Assembly: GCA_036785325.1 (NCBI GenBank)
Contig: JAXIVH010000155.1
Location: 328,725-392,724 of the forward strand
Source: Urophycis tenuis
Taxonomy: Eukaryota > Chordata > Actinopteri > Gadiformes > Phycidae
Direction: 5' to 3'
DNA length: 64,000 bases
Shown here: positions 46,201-63,622 of the stretch, piece by piece
How positions within the stretch are numbered: position 1 is the first letter of the stretch
Layout: every line of letters begins with the position of its first letter
Notes under the pieces: generated by a model
Database searches by the model: none
What the model was told of the DNA's origin: nothing
Seen by the model: only the letters and a program-made list of their open reading frames with translations
Program-made: the position numbers and the translations under genes

Positions 46201-47219
46201 CAAAAAATGTTGATATCATATATCATATAATGTGTCAAAATCAAACTCAAGATTAGGAAATTGACAATGTAATTCAATGTTTCATCATATATTATTAACA
46301 CTGAAACTCACTACTGGAACAGAGAGAGAGGCCAGTGTCCTAGACAGTATTATGGCTGTTGTAGAAGAAGCCCCACCGATGATCACAGGCACAGACCGGC
46401 CCCCTGATTAAATAAATGCATACAAAGTCAAGGGCAAAAAAACGAATCAACAAACATGAGGAGGAGACCTCATCATACTAATCTCTCATTGTACCTGTCA
46501 TATCTGAAAATGGTCCAGATACATGTGATTGTGGTAGGTTGGCTGTGTAGTTACAACTCTCCACCTCTCCCCCAACCACTGAGAAAGCTCCATGCAGCAC
46601 CCAGGGGTGTCGGCCACAGCTGTCCAGGATAAGGTAGTTGAGCTTCACACCAGGCAGAATGAGGGGGTTTCTGTTGATTTCTTCCACCGCAAACTCCATG
46701 GCATAAGCAGCTTTCAGGGTCTCAACCTCCAAACTATTACAACAGGGAAGAAGTTAAATGCAGTAGAAAGTAGGAGAGTTATCAATGCAGTATTTTAATT
46801 GTAGCCAAGCACTCTTCAGGTGTATACCTATTTAAATTCATAATTGGGAATTTAAAGAGAGCAGACAGATTCTCAGCGTATATCTGGTTGATGAATCTAT
46901 AAATAATATTTATTAAACATTCTGAAACACATTTTGATGAGTGCCTTTACCCAGTGCATGGATTGTAGAATGGTGGCTTAATAAATTCCTGGTCTATAAC
47001 TGGCGGTTGGTAATGAAGGTTAAACAGACCGCCGATGACAACGTCTCCATCCTGACCCTGGTTGAACTCCTCCACTCTTGAGCCCCAGCGAGAGCACATG
47101 GCGGTCTGCACCCCCTCCAGACCCACCCTGAGCCCCACATCCCTGCTCACCATCACAACAAGCAGCAGGGAGGGAGCCCTGGAGGACCACACAGTCAGCA
47201 GCAGAGACACCCAAGACAT
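43206..47219 (-). CDS. V2R-like olfactory receptor (OlfC) gene 4
   Basis: This is the fourth complete receptor. Exons (5' to 3'): 47219-46951, 46733-46495, 46403-46312, 46188-46009, 45895-45707, 45599-45072, 44902-44693, 44602-44479, 44337-44144, 43992-43711 and 43628-43206. They sum to 2730 bases, open (909 residues). Flytrap and seven-helix features are as in the other copies. Exon 5 differs at usually conserved positions (ETIVKDAK instead of ETIEEDAK). Intron 9 (151 bp) contains an imperfect tandem duplication of about 60 bp (GGTGGAACATGAGAGACAAC and a similar first copy). An in-frame upstream ATG exists at 47279. It is the last intact receptor before the pseudogene. Confidence 0.92.
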
Positions 47220-47514
47220 GGGCGGACCGGACGCTAATAATATCAAGGAGCAGGATTGAGACTGGAGTCTCAAAGTCAAATTACATCAACCATGATTTTA
47301 ACTGAATTGCAGAGGATAGAAAACAAGCAGATGTATATCATGATTAAAAAAATATATTGGTTTAAATCGTTGCCCAAAGCCCAAAGAAAATATGCAAAAA
47401 AGCCACAAAAAGTTATTTCACGATTCAGTAGAGGCAAATTCATTCAGCTGCATTAGGCATGGTAGGTACCTAGCGTACCGTATCCCAAGTCTCAATCCAA
47501 ACTGCTGAGATGGG

Positions 47515-47523
47515 TTTTATAAA
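47515..47523 (-). promoter_or_regulatory. Putative TATA box of receptor gene 4
   Basis: TTTATAAAACCCATCTCAGC on the minus strand, about 300 bp before the MSW codon. The neighbouring GTCATCTCATTTACC block corresponds to that upstream of genes 2 and 3. Confidence 0.5.
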
Positions 47524-48619
47524 TGTGGTGATGCAGAGAGCTGGAGGCTTGGTAAATGAGATGACATACATGTCACCCAGCTGTAAAAGCCACTCCCTTC
47601 AGAATGAAGATTATGAATTATTAATCTTTCAATCCTCAGCAAATAGACACAGCAAGACTTAGTAACTGCATATGTCATTCCTGTGTCATTATGTTATCAT
47701 TCCTTTTTTGTGAACAGTAATGTGTTGACAATACAATCAGGAACTCAATTATTGTGTGTGAGCAGCATGTGAGCGGTAAAGAACATCCAATTTCTGATAT
47801 AATTAACTAATTTGCTGTCTGGGAATAATAAAGTATATCTGATCTGAAATGTACATTATAGTGCCTAATTCTCATTCATTTATTGATGTGTTCATAGATA
47901 CACCACATTACTTGCTGCTTCCTACTTGGTCTGGTGGAGTTATGAGTATGTCCCATTGTATTTACAGAGTGGGCCCAAAATGTGTAGTCATATTGAGGAA
48001 GTTCACAGAATCTTCGGGTGTATCATTTTGATGACTGTAATTCTATAGCTATGATAATGGTTGTTGAACCTTTGTTGTTGCTGTTGGCAACCCCAGAAAT
48101 GGTAGGCAAAGCCTCTAACCGCTACAGTATGACCATTCAGGTCGGATGGGTGAGGCGTCCTTTGGGCATTGGGTGTGAGGTTTACCCTGGAGGACACCAG
48201 TCACTCAACTACACTCTACCCCCTGAACCGTGCTCCGAACACGGGTCCTGCTGCAACGCTTTGGGGGGAGGGGCGGCCGTACTGAGGGCTTCACCCTCAC
48301 CCTCACATTGACTTGTTGCGTCTTGGATAATCAAGCCACATCAGTCTACAATGTAAATTGGGGGGCCTGTGGCTACTCCACTGGGCTGACAAATTAAAAG
48401 AGGCCTCCGAATAAATGAGTGGAGAAACATAAAAAATGCAGATGCTTCAATACAGGTGTACTGCAGGATACCTTCATGAGGGTGTCCCGGGCTCTGTTAT
48501 TCTTTACTGGGTACAATTACCTCTTAATGGGGGAGAGGCATCAGGATCGATGTTAGACGGAAACAGGAACACAAGGTAAATATTTATAGTTTTCTTTTAT
48601 CACAGACACATATATCCCT
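47524..48619. other. No recognisable gene
   Basis: Apart from the rest of the gene 4 upstream block, this holds a short LINE-like tail (GGGAATAATAAAGTATATC followed by TGATCTGA) at about 47820-47848. Nothing else is recognised. Confidence 0.5.
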
Positions 48620-49500
48620 CATCTCTGTTCATCATCTTCGGGCTCCGCTTTCTTATTTCAATCGCCTCCTTTATCCAACGGTGGTATCGGTTGTCTTCCT
48701 GCTTAATGACTCTGGCATTGTCCCAAATCCCAATCCATGATATGGTTCTCTCTTTTGTAATGGTCCGTTATGACTGATTTGAGGTTTTCTTGCTGCAGGC
48801 CTTGTCCTTTATTGTTCTTGTTTGTCTCTGAGCTGTCTCCATTTCACAGTCCTTTTTATGTTCTTTTTTGCATGTGGTAAAACTCCTTCCCGTCTCCCCA
48901 ATGTAGGTTTTATTGCATGATTGACATGGTATTTCATATATGGCGTTGCATTTATTGTGTTGATCAAATTTGTCCTTTGGGTGAACTAGCAGCTGTCGTG
49001 CTTGTATGTGTGGTTTTACCAGTGTGTTGATTTGGTGCTTTTTCATGACCCTCTGGATGCGCTCAGTGACCCCTCTGATGTACGGCAGTGTCACTGCTCC
49101 TCTGCTCTCCCTTTTGTGTTCCTTATGTTTTTTCCTTTTCTTTGTCTGTGTTTCCTCTTTTTCTTTTACCTGCTGCGTGCCTTTCTGTATTGCCCATTGT
49201 GGATACTGACATGTTTTCAGTGCATTCTGTATGTGTTGTTCCTCCTGTGCTCTGTCCTTAGGATCCGTTGTTAAAGCTGCCAGTTCATGTAATGTTCCAA
49301 CCACTGATAGTTCATGTGCTATTGGGTGTTCTGATGTCCAAAGTAGGTATTGGTCCGTGTGCGTCGGTTTCCTATAGATTTTTATTTAGATGTCTCCTTC
49401 AATCGTGTGGTGGATTTTTATGTCCAATGGATCTGTCTGTTTCTTCTTCATGTGTGAACTTTATGTTGCCAGTGTGGTCGATGGAATTCCGATTCCACAA
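48620..49500 (-). pseudogene. Penelope-like element fragment with GIY-YIG endonuclease
   Basis: The best frame is 49304-48768 (178 codons). It reads the end of an RT/thumb region (LPYIRGVTERIQRVMKKH), then a spacer, then the GIY-YIG nuclease that Penelope-like elements use for target cleavage (AIYEIPCQSC, KTYIGETGR and KKEHKKDCE). In other frames the upstream part gives a THTDQYL-like RT end at about 49350-49380. Downstream, RWIKEAIEIRKR and MNRDEG are at about 48630-48690, the family's usual C terminus. At least two frameshifts and a 5' truncation make it inactive. Confidence 0.82.
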
Positions 49501-51220
49501 CAAGGAAATCGATGAAACAACAAGGAGTGAGGGGTCACCGATGGGTTTGATGAGTACCGTAGAACAATTATGTGATTCATATGCAATGAAGACTCAACTG
49601 AACCACCTATAAAAGAAACAATATGAGAATGAAGGGGAACAAATGAAAGTCCTTGGCTTACAGCTGAGATGCAAATGTCAGAAAGGGACCTAGCTGACAG
49701 AATGACAATATGTAATCCATCTTGGAAGGATAGTACAGGTCAGGTTCCTTTGGTTCCCTTCTTGGCACACCAGCATTTCCTCTGCAAGATGGTGCAAGAA
49801 ACATTGTTGACGTATCGGTTTGACATTATCCATGTGCCCTCAGCTATACAACAACTATAATCAATTAACGTTTACAAAACCATGGAGTCGGCCCCCCTCT
49901 ATTCACGTAATTGTCAAAATACTAAAAGAGGAATTATAAGTAGTAGCAGAGTAGAGACAGTATAAGAAGTCAAGACAGTATCTCATCTCTTCTCAGAGGA
50001 GCCTCTGATTAAAGCATCCAAAAGAAGAAAGAAGCCAAAATCGTAGTAATACTATCCCTTTGTCGTAGGATATTAGTAGAAAGCTACATGCTAAGCAAAA
50101 AATAAGGCTAAGACAATATAAGTGGTTCCCATGACAAATTGGGGGTTATGAAACACGATTTGTGAATAATGTCATAGTTGACAAATGCATAGTTTGAAAA
50201 GAGATATCAATTTAGATCCTATATCTCTAATAAATCTTAAGAGAGACACAACGGCCTTGGGAACCTCCTTTACATGGAAAATCAGAGCACAACAACTTCA
50301 CCACATGGTAAAATCAGTGTGCAACTTAGCCTCCAAGCTCTGTGATAGCATGCAAGACATGATAGCCAGGAACTCTGCTGAGGAAGTGGCATGCCACAGG
50401 TAAACAGTTTGGGACACTTGGAAAACAATCCAACATAACAAAGCAATTATGTTTGCCAGGTTATTTTTGTAAGTCGAAAGGACCTACAGTGAACGAGCTG
50501 GAGTAAATTCTCAGAGGAATTGAACAGTGATGATAGAGCACAGCCACAGGTGTGCTCCATTCTTCCCTGAATGGCCTTTAATTTCCAGGCAATTAAACGC
50601 AATTAGACACTCAGCAAGGTGCATCACAAGAGGGAAAAGGCTTGCGTGTGTCTTTGAATAAAAAACATGTTTTCATATTGTCATATTGTTGCAATGTTTT
50701 TCAGTCAGGACAACGTCAATGGAATAGAGACAATTATTGATCCATTATGTTGTAGGCCAATCAGCAGAAGCAGGAGCATGTGACAGCTGATAACCAATCA
50801 ATGGATTCTTTCTTCAGTGTTTGGCCCGGTTTGCATTGGCTGTGGCTAACCAATCAGTGGAGTCATGGAGTCACTGTTAGCTTTGGTGGAGAAGGGGCCA
50901 CGTTACATTCTAATGACCTTAAAGCACTGCAAATGTGATTTTTATTTTTATCAACCTCACAACTGTAATTGTGCAACAGCAAAAGTACAACCACAATAAA
51001 AATATGTATTCAATGCTCTAGGAAATGATAATGCTAATGGATGTTACGAATAATGAGGTTTCCCCATAAGCCGGTTGGTTGCATGGAAACGTATTGTTTC
51101 TGTATGTCAGCTGTTACTGTTGACATACAGTATGTATGCTACCACCTTCTAGTCGACTCCAGTTTTACCTGTAAAGAAAAATACCATCACAACGGCAAAA
51201 GTGCATAAAGAAATGTAATG
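49501..51220. other. No recognisable gene
   Basis: Short scattered frames only. A weak 5' continuation of the Penelope element may extend to about 49620. The CCAATCA-type repeats at 50757-50855 are not assigned. Confidence 0.5.
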
Positions 51221-51376
51221 GGGCGGCAGTAGCTCAGTGGATAGAACGGGTGGACAGAGAGTGTCGTCCACTAACCGTAGGCAGTTCGATCCCCTTGATC
51301 CCTACCTCCACATGTCGAACCCCACAAATGTATTGATTGTAAGTCGCTTTGGACAAAAGCATCTGTTAAATGCCCC
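51221..51376 (+). repeat. tRNA-derived SINE, near complete
   Basis: An A box (AGTAGCTCAGTGGATAG) and B box (GCAGTTCGATCCC) are spaced as in a tRNA. A body and the teleost tail domain (AAGTCGCTTTGGACAAAAGC followed by ATCTGTTAAATGCCCC) follow. Confidence 0.85.
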
Positions 51377-51779
51377 TTTTCCTTTAATGGATGTATTTAT
51401 TTTTTGTAAAATAAGGATTCACTTCAAAACCTCTTTATTTGCAAAGGTTATAGGAAAGACAAGTTAAGCTGATCTGCACTTGATAAACTGCTTAACGGGT
51501 GCAGGAAATAAAATCGAGTAAAATTTTGTATTTTTGGTTACAGATGTTTTGTTTTGATGTATCATAATACTCCCATACAATGAAATCATATTAAATAAAT
51601 TATTCTGTAATTGCTGATTTTGTTTGGTTTGATGTACTTCAGACAATTTTCAGCTATCTATCCATCTGTTTCTTTTCCTTTCCTTCTCTTCCTTCTTTTT
51701 CCTTCTCTTCCTTCAAACAGGCCAACGCATTAAAATTACAGAATCCCTACTCCATTCAGTGGCATGACAGTACCCTCAC
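51377..51779. other. Region where the last pseudogene exon is expected
   Basis: Compared with genes 1-4, the final seven-helix exon should lie about 80-100 bp past 51780. No matching sequence is present; there is T-rich and CTTCC-rich sequence instead. Confidence 0.6.
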
Positions 51780-53634
51780 CTGGATGGAGGAAATAAGACA
51801 GACACTGCCTCTCTGCTGGCCCGGGCCGAACCACTTCATCAGGCCTCCAGCTCCTGGCTGAGCTGAGTGGAAAGCAACAAGGACCACTATGGTCTTCACT
51901 AAGAGGCAGGAGATACACACCACAAAGCTGATCCCAGAGGTGGCCTACTGTAAGTGGCAGGACCACACAGAGTGTTGACCAATAAACACTGTGCAAAGGA
52001 AGCAGAGCTTCAAAGACAGGAGTAGCAGGAAGCTCAACTCAGAGTTATTTGCATGCACCTTTGGAGAACACAAACAACACAGACAGACATCGTAACCCAC
52101 AGACTTTGATTCAGTGAACAACAAAATGTGTGGTGAATGGAACTCATAAGGGCGGCAAGGCAAATATGTAGTCCTTATTACACGGCGCCTCACCAGAGGT
52201 GTCTGACAGTACCACAGGAAGATTACAAACACAGCCGGCATCACCACAGCGGCAGTGGTCAGGGTGATACCTATGTTTTCATTGAAGGAGAGGAAGTTCA
52301 CTATGCGGGGAACGCAGCCAGCCAGTGTGGTTTTCATTGGGCCAGAAGTCTAACGGACATTGCTGGCACTGCGGGACACCGTGGACATAGGAAGAATGAA
52401 GAAAGATAAATGGGAAAAATTAGATTAGGTCAGAGAACTTTGTGCAGTAAACCAGTGATGTAACATGTAACAGTAACACGCTTTAAAACAAAACAGTCCA
52501 AAATATTTAGGCAAAGATATTAAAAGTACCAACACCACAAATGCTTCTTATTGGAAGCCTCCCCTTCAGCACACTGAACGCAGTCGAAGCAGCAGGTGGG
52601 CTGCCCTTTCCTGCTGACCACGCGCGTCCCCGGAGGACAGCTCTCACTGCACACTGACACCGGCACCTCAGACATCCATTGGAACACACATTCGTTTCAC
52701 ACTTATCTCCTCACTTTCCACCTATCATATAATCCAAAGTGACATTGAGGGATTTTTTGCCTTTAAGTCATGTGATGTCAGTAAGGAGCAGTGTCCTGTC
52801 AATGATGCACACAGAAAGGCTGCAGACATCGAACCCATGGACCTTAAAGCCGGGAGTCGGTCAACTGTATACCTGACTGGATCCAGTGCTCCACTGGATG
52901 GCTGATTGGTTGAGATGGAGTTGGGAACCATCAACGTGGCCAACAATTACTAGTTTGAGTGGCCCGCGGTCTGCCAGTTGACCAGATTGTACGCGGCTGT
53001 GATATCGGCTCCCTGGAAGAAGAAATGTTCTCCTTGGGGCATGATGAAGTTCACCTTGTTAAGGTGCTCTGACACCTGAAAGGAACACAAAGTTGCACCA
53101 TTTAATAAATCTCAACTTTACCTCACCTTTGTCTAACGGGTAAAACTAAAATGGGTTGTATTAAAAAGCTTTGTCAACTTTATTGCTTTGTCTCATCAAT
53201 TTTGTAAAGGATCACAAGGAGGTTCTGTGTACCTCTGTTGGTGTAATGTTATAAGGTGAGCTACAGGTGGAGCTGTTGTTCCTTGGAGAACTGTCTTCAT
53301 CTGAGCATGAGAGAAGGCTGTGCAGAGCGTGGGCTGCAGCATACACGGCCAGGTAGACATTGTATGTGACTCAATTGGGAAATGGGAGTGAAAAGGTTCT
53401 CTAGCCCTTCTAGGGTTTCTCTGCCAGTGCACAGCGGCAGGGCAGGGGCCCGTGGAGAACTGTTGGCAGGAGAAGCACTGGAGACGTTTGACGAGGTCAA
53501 ACTGTGAGACATGGACAGAGGAGCGACAGAGCTGAATGATGCGGGAATATGTTGATAAAAGGTGAGACTGTGACGTGATTGTGTAAATGAAAGGCGACAT
53601 CCAAAATACTCCCAGAATTCTCTCAACACTCACT

Positions 53635-54120
53635 CTCTGGTTCCACACACCTCATCAGCAATTAACCCTGCAGGTTATCAACCCATGTTTGCCAACTACT
53701 CATGGCCAGATCGTCAACTGGTGTTCTTGGCAACTCAGTATTCCGTTGCCTTATCTTGTCCGAGTCCTTGTTCCATTGTTTTCCTGTTAACCCCTGTTCT
53801 TTTGTGCTACCGTTCTCCACGCCTTGTTCCAGCACTCCACTGCTGCAGTTTGTTGGTTCGCCTACCAGACCGGCTACCAGCGTCAGAGAGGTTGATCGCT
53901 CCGTCGGTGCGCCTCCACCTTCCCACGGCTACCGGCCATCTACCTGGGCTCACCCCAACTACTCCTTCCTTAAATAAACCTGTGTTATCCTCTGTCTGTG
54001 GCCCTCTGTGTTGTGCGTTTGGGTCCACGGCAACTTGAACTCTAACAGTTCAAGTAAACCAGGGTTGATAACCGGCAGGGTTAATTACTGATGTGATGAC
54101 CCTCTGGTGTGTGAAAACCA
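53635..54120. mobile_element. Insertion with long inverted arms in pseudogene exon 6
   Basis: The left arm (about 53638-53692, including CAATTAACCCTGC and GGTTATCAACCC) is the imperfect complement of the right arm (about 54060-54122, including GGGTTGATAACC and GCAGGGTTAATTAC). The interior resembles an LTR end: AATAAACCTGTG near 53976 and GCGTTTGGGTCC near 54016. Element class is unknown. Confidence 0.6.
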
Positions 54121-54364
54121 GAAGGTGAAATGGCTGAAGCATCCCGGGCAAGCCGGAGCTGGTACGCCACCTGCCTACAACATATAGACAAGACAGCCAC
54201 AAACCGACAAAACAGAAAACATAGAAACTACAGTAGGCTGACATCAGTCTATTAGTGACCTAGGAAGAGAGAAAGATAGGAAGGAAATCAATGAATGAAA
54301 GTTAACCAATTCCTGAATCCCTTGTGCATTCTGAGGATTATAGTGTTCCGTATGAATAGTTTCT
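54121..54364. other. Unassigned sequence within pseudogene 5
   Basis: No receptor homology is seen between the inverted-arm insertion and the exon 5 remnant. The missing 5' part of exon 6 should have been here. Confidence 0.5.
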
Positions 54365-55948
54365 AACATTTATCTTGGCCAGTTGTAGAAACAACACCCT
54401 CATGTCCATGTAGGCTACCAGCAGAAGATCAGTAAGTCTTGCAGTGGAATGCTGAATAGTGGCAGAGCACGTTTAGCATCTTCCTCAATAGTCTCCCTGC
54501 TAACAGCTTCTAGAAACGCCAAACACACTCCCGATCCTTTAATCTTCTCTTGGAATATCTACAAATATATATGAACATCAACTAATAAACAATGAATAAC
54601 AAGGCAGGAGTCTTTTCAAATGTAGAATTAAGAAGTGTTCATGGCATTGATTATGGCGAACAGGGTTAAGGAGTTATGAGGAAAATACAGAGCAAAAAAG
54701 ATAAATGTACATCTTCTCAAAAAAATCACCTGGGTTGACGGCCGTAGTCATTGTTAGCAACAACTGCTCCCACCCAGGTCCAGTGATATTGGATGGCCAG
54801 GCGGGCCATGGTCTTAGCCTGGTAAATGTCACTGGGAATTGAAAAGTTAGGGAACTGACGCTTGTTGCTAAGATAGGGACAGCTAGCGAGGTATCTTATC
54901 TGGTAAAAAATACAGATTATTGTTTTTTTAATTAAGTTATTTCACGCTTTATTGCGCCAATTGTATTTACACGGCCCTTACGTGCTGTCGCAGTGTCAAA
55001 CAGCTGCACGGGCCCACGTCACTGTCCTAGTGACGGAGAAACGCACCACAGGAAGGTCCAGAGGAGCATTATAGACACAGGGGAGAACACAAGATATCTG
55101 CACAGGAACATAGAAACAACAGTTGCCACAACCAGAGAATCCTGTCCACCACCCATCAGTAACATCCCACCTCCGCTCTCTGACGTTTTTCCGCCCGCAT
55201 CGGGGCGGGGGGGCGGGGGGGGGGGCTGCCGGGCGGGTCACAGCTCTGGCTGTCCCCCCCGACCAGCAACAAGGCCCCCCGCAAAGGCCCAGGGGTGTCT
55301 TGTACCGCTGTCGAGGATACGTTAGCTCAGCCTCACCCCTGGTAGGACGGAGGGACTGCAGTTGATTTCCTTCACCACGGCAAACTGCATGGCGTGCACA
55401 TACTTCAAAGACTCTGTTTCCAATCTGACGCCGGTGGGAATGAGAAGGATTAATGAGACGCAGTGTAATGACAAGAGAGATGAAATCCTGATTAAATGGG
55501 TGAAAAATGAAAATCCCTCATCTGAACTGAAAATCCAAACACAAATGATTTCCCATTGACACACGTAAAATAAACATTTCCGGCGTTACATTTAGAAACA
55601 GCAACTCACTGAATGCAATCAAAACCATTCAGCGCCTGCTTTGAATTCCTGACATGAGCACCGGATCTCATTCAGGAAATGTTGAATTGTATGTCACCCG
55701 GTGCATGGAGTGAGCAGCGAAGGCTGAGTGAAGCCCAGGTCTGTGACTGAAGGGATGTAGTGGATGTTAAAGAGTGCGCCGATGACCATGTCCCCTTACA
55801 GGAACAGGCGCCGGTTGCTCTCGTCCAGTAGGGAGCCCCAACAAGAGCACGTGGAGGTCTGCACCCCCGCTGGACCCGCCCTGAGCCCCACATCCCTGCT
55901 CACCATCACAACGAGCCAGCCGGTCAGGAGGAGAGAGGCCTGAGACAT

Positions 55949-56250
55949 GGGTGTATGTGTTTGAGCTTTGCTGGTTAGGAGACAGACATAGGAAGACCAA
56001 CTATATCAAATACATGAATCAAATCAAATATAGGCTATTAGAGCACGACTTTCGTTTTGAACTAAAGCAGATATGAGCTTCCATTTTTTTAAAAACATCG
56101 GCCCACAATGTGAGGAGTACAAGCCAGACACATAAAGGATTGTGATGGATGCATGCAGTCTTTTTACACACAAAGACACACACATTCAATATACACTTCT
56201 CCAGAGTGCATAGAGTGTTGTTGTGTAAGGATGTGAGTTGTTTGGTGGGT

Positions 56251-56328
<78 letters not shown>

Positions 56329-58083
56329 TTGTGGTTTTGTATGCTTCTGTGTGGTTATGTGAGCAACTAATCAACAAGTTATAGATAAGGTAACAACTGC
56401 GTGTCCTTTTTCTGAAAAAAACATTGATTGATAAATCCCCAGACAATGTTGTTTCATCATAGTTCCCTACATGAGGGAAAACCTGACTACAGCCCCAGGT
56501 GTGCTGTTAGTAGCCTGATAAACAAAATAACATTATAAGTAATTACAAACAATTACATGCACTGAAACGAGGAACTTGGGAAAACAACGTCCAATTACAT
56601 GCTTTGTTTTTTGCCAGTTAGATTTATATTCTGATGATACATTGAAAACAAGACAATATAAAACCCTACTTCTTATTTTTGTCATTATTATGAACATAAA
56701 GCTATTCAGAGGGTTATTTATTAGGTATTAGGTATATGAGTGTCCAACAAAAAAAACAAAAAAAAACAACAGTTTAATAGTTTAACCATTATTATTAACC
56801 ATTATTATTAATTCATTATTATTAATTATTAATATTCAATATTCATTTTTCAAAAAGTACAAATGTACAGCTTAAATAAATACCACTGATCATAATAATA
56901 CAGACTTGTATTCGCAATTCTGTGTATTTGTGAGGAGGAATACAGACAAGGATGCATCATACTTTTCCTCAAATCAAGTGATTTGATATTTTATTGCATT
57001 TGTAGGAAAATGCCCATAGTACTCTAATGAGTAATAACACACAGACGATGGGTCCAACACTGAAAAAAAAAATTACAAAACACTGCAGCTTTGCCCAGTC
57101 TAAAACTCCCTCTTTGCTTCATGTCTCTCCTGTATCCTTATCCACTTGTACCTCAATGTAGTTTGTTATATACAAGTCAAGTAACCACTTCCAAGAGTTG
57201 CTGTTTTTTTGCAGTCAGTATCAAAGTAATTATAAAAATACAATAATTAATACTTAAAAATCTTAAATTTGAATTTAAACAGTTTTTGATTCCTACATAT
57301 AAATGAACATATTATAAGCAAGCAAGTCTATGTACTGTATTGCACTTAATGCAAGCAAGTCTGTGTCTGTATTTCACACATCGTGCCAGGTTATTCTAGA
57401 CAAGGGCACTGCAACATCAACTCGATAGGTTTGTGCATAGTCATGCTTGAGATGTCCAGTCTACATGCAGAAAATGAAAACAATCGCAGGCCATTCTTAA
57501 TGAGAAACCGTCTCTAATCAATTCAATCATATGAAACAAAACTGAAATATTTACACACAACCAGTATATACCTAGAAATAATACCGAAAAGGAAGACTTG
57601 AAGGAGATCTTTGATAAAATAGACCCCATTGTCAAAGTGTCTGTTTGAATTCAATTCACATTCAATAGATACGAGGGTCAAGAAATCTGCTTCAACAGTA
57701 CGGACAGTTCCGACAGTACATCACACAAACAGAGCGAACACAGTGTTGTGCAGTATTCTAGAATGCATTTCAAAGTACTTTTACAGACCAAACAGAACAA
57801 AGACCATAGACTACATTGCCACGATAGTAGGCGCCATGAAAATTCCCACTTTATTGAACAGTGGTCATCTCATACAGGAAGTACATGCTTTCTGGTCCAA
57901 CCATAACACACTCTACATACCCTAGATATATTGTACAAAGGAGACACTTTTGAATAAGGAGAACTAAAAGTGTGTGTGTGTGTGTGTAGATGAGGATTTC
58001 AGGTGTAATTGCACTTCCTTCAAGTATGTATATGTCCCAACTCTTTGTCTCATTCCCGCAGTTCATGTAATCAGGTGTGAGTG
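55949..58083. other. Intergenic sequence between pseudogene 5 and plch1
   Basis: Contains a GT microsatellite of about 43 units (about 56243-56328), ATTATT repeats near 56785-56850 and the plch1 3' flank, probably including its 3' UTR. No coding region is recognised. Confidence 0.6.
56243..56328. repeat. GT microsatellite
   Basis: An almost pure TG/GT run. Confidence 0.95.
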
Positions 58084-63621
<5,538 letters not shown>

Positions 63622-63622
63622 C

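Larger units (their letters stand above)
51780..55948 (-). pseudogene. V2R-like olfactory receptor (OlfC) pseudogene 5
   Basis: Homologues of most exons are present in order, with many lesions. Exon 1 (55948-about 55698, MSQASLLLTGW start) has an in-frame TAA at 55796-55798. Exon 2 (about 55440-55240) has TAA at 55322-55324. The 92-bp exon is not recognisable. Exon 4 (about 54900-54730) has short deletions. Exon 5 (about 54560-54365) is frameshifted. Exon 6 (53620-53232) has lost its 5' part, where unrelated sequence is inserted, and is frameshifted. Exon 7 (53081-about 52870) is frameshifted after VNWQTAG. The cysteine-rich exon (about 52670-52550) is readable. Exon 9 (about 52370-52190) has a 10-residue stretch reduced to 6 and a frameshift. 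Exon 10 (52058-51780) has TAG at 51945-51947. The last exon is missing. Confidence 0.93.

Noticed and set aside
49002..49274. Plus-strand hydrophobic open frames at 49002-49274
   Set aside because: They are complementary to the Lys-rich Penelope-like coding sequence on the minus strand.
51221..51300. Possible functional tRNA gene
   Set aside because: The A and B boxes are followed by a SINE body and the teleost SINE tail, and no clean cloverleaf was found.
54993..55365. Plus-strand frames at 54993-55365
   Set aside because: They overlap the degraded receptor exon 2 and a G-rich run and show no recognisable protein features.
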